This document shows positions 5,290-5,535 of a DNA stretch of 5,535 nucleotides, piece by piece. Under the pieces are notes generated by a model. It worked only from the letters and a program-made list of their open reading frames with translations. It ran no database searches and was not told the origin of the DNA. This DNA is from Acidobacteriaceae bacterium (lineage in GTDB: Bacteria; Acidobacteriota; Terriglobia; Terriglobales; Acidobacteriaceae), in assembly GCA_030040115.1 (NCBI GenBank), contig JASHUH010000510.1, positions 1 through 5,535 of the forward strand. The letters are read 5' to 3'. The number at the start of each line of letters is the position of its first letter. Position 1 is the first letter of the stretch. Both the position numbers and the translations under genes were made by a program.

Positions 5290-5535
5290 GGCTGCGCTCC
5301 CATCTCCTCGGCAAAGGCGGCGCGCCCGGGGCCGAGCGCTCGCGCCCGCACCACCTTGCCTCCGATGGCCAGACGCACTTTGAAAACGGAACCCGCTCGC
5401 GCCGGATTGAGAGCCACGGCTTCGAGCCGCGCCTCGACCAGCGGCGTATTCTCCTCGACGATCAGCCGCTCGCCAGGGTGAATCACCGGAAGCCGAGCCG
5501 CGGAACGGTCAACCCCTTGCTTGGCCGCCGACCCG
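5286..5535 (-). CDS. flgA: C-terminal part of FlgA, P-ring assembly chaperone (partial)
   Basis: FlgA is a periplasmic chaperone needed for FlgI to assemble into the P-ring. Only the last 82 or so residues are in the window. The frame is open through the right edge with no stop, so the start lies outside; the in-frame GTG at 5486 is internal, not a start. The visible part has the SAF/beta-clip-like FlgA ending: V-I-H-P-G-E-R-L, then A-R-L-E-A-V-A-L-N-P-A-R-A-G, V-F-K-V-R, and G-K-V-V-R-A-R-A-L-G-P-G. This corresponds to the family pattern of V-x-x-G, A-L-x-x-G-x-x-G, I-x-V and a final V-x-G-x-G strand. Its stop TGA overlaps the flgH ATG. Placement immediately before flgH-flgI supports the assignment. 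No cysteine is seen in this part. Confidence 0.8.
   Translation of the reverse strand, partial: GSAAKQGVDRSAARLPVIHPGERLIVEENTPLVEARLEAVALNPARAGSVFKVRLAIGGKVVRARALGPGRAAFAEEMGAQP

Noticed and set aside
5286..5486. A complete 66-residue gene starting at GTG 5486
   Set aside because: The frame stays open with FlgA-like sequence upstream to the window edge, so this is the tail of a longer flgA, not a small gene.

Overview
The window is a single block of flagellar genes, all read from the minus strand, so transcription runs from high to low coordinates. The order is flgA (C-terminal end only), flgH, flgI, flgJ, flgM, flgN-like, flgK, and the first codons of what is probably flgL at the very left edge. 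L-ring (FlgH) and P-ring (FlgI) genes indicate a diderm, Gram-negative flagellated bacterium. The DNA is GC-rich with GC-ending codons. The gene order, a one-domain FlgJ and very divergent FlgH and FlgK would fit Acidobacteriota or a similar deep-branching phylum, but this placement is an inference without database support.

Layout from 5' to 3' on the coding strand: the flgA tail (5286-5535) overlaps the flgH start by ATGA. flgH (4561-5289) is followed by a 78-nt spacer with mutually exclusive short hairpins. flgI (3328-4482) has a GTG start behind a good Shine-Dalgarno sequence. flgJ (2969-3328) is coupled to flgI through TAATG. A 50-nt spacer then carries a near-ideal sigma-28 (FliA) promoter, followed by flgM (2628-2918). 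After a 159-nt spacer come a FlgN-like chaperone gene (2109-2468) and a large flgK (14-2122), which overlap by 14 nt. flgK ends in TAATG, which starts the next gene.

The upstream genes build the envelope-spanning bushing and rod: FlgA is the P-ring chaperone, FlgI the P-ring, FlgH the L-ring and FlgJ the rod-assembly factor. The downstream genes act at and after hook completion: FlgM is the anti-sigma-28 factor, FlgN the chaperone and FlgK the first hook-filament junction protein. The sigma-28 promoter falls exactly between these two halves. It would let FliA drive its own inhibitor FlgM together with the late FlgN-FlgK module.

The main oddities are: FlgK carries a roughly 230-residue insertion that looks like the D2 domain of the hook protein FlgE; FlgK has no Lys, His or Cys and only five Arg against 76 acidic residues; FlgH has no cysteine and so cannot be a lipoprotein; FlgJ lacks the peptidoglycan hydrolase domain; and the flgH-flgI spacer can fold so as to mask the flgI ribosome-binding site. 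No RNA genes, mobile elements, CRISPR arrays or convincing terminators were seen.
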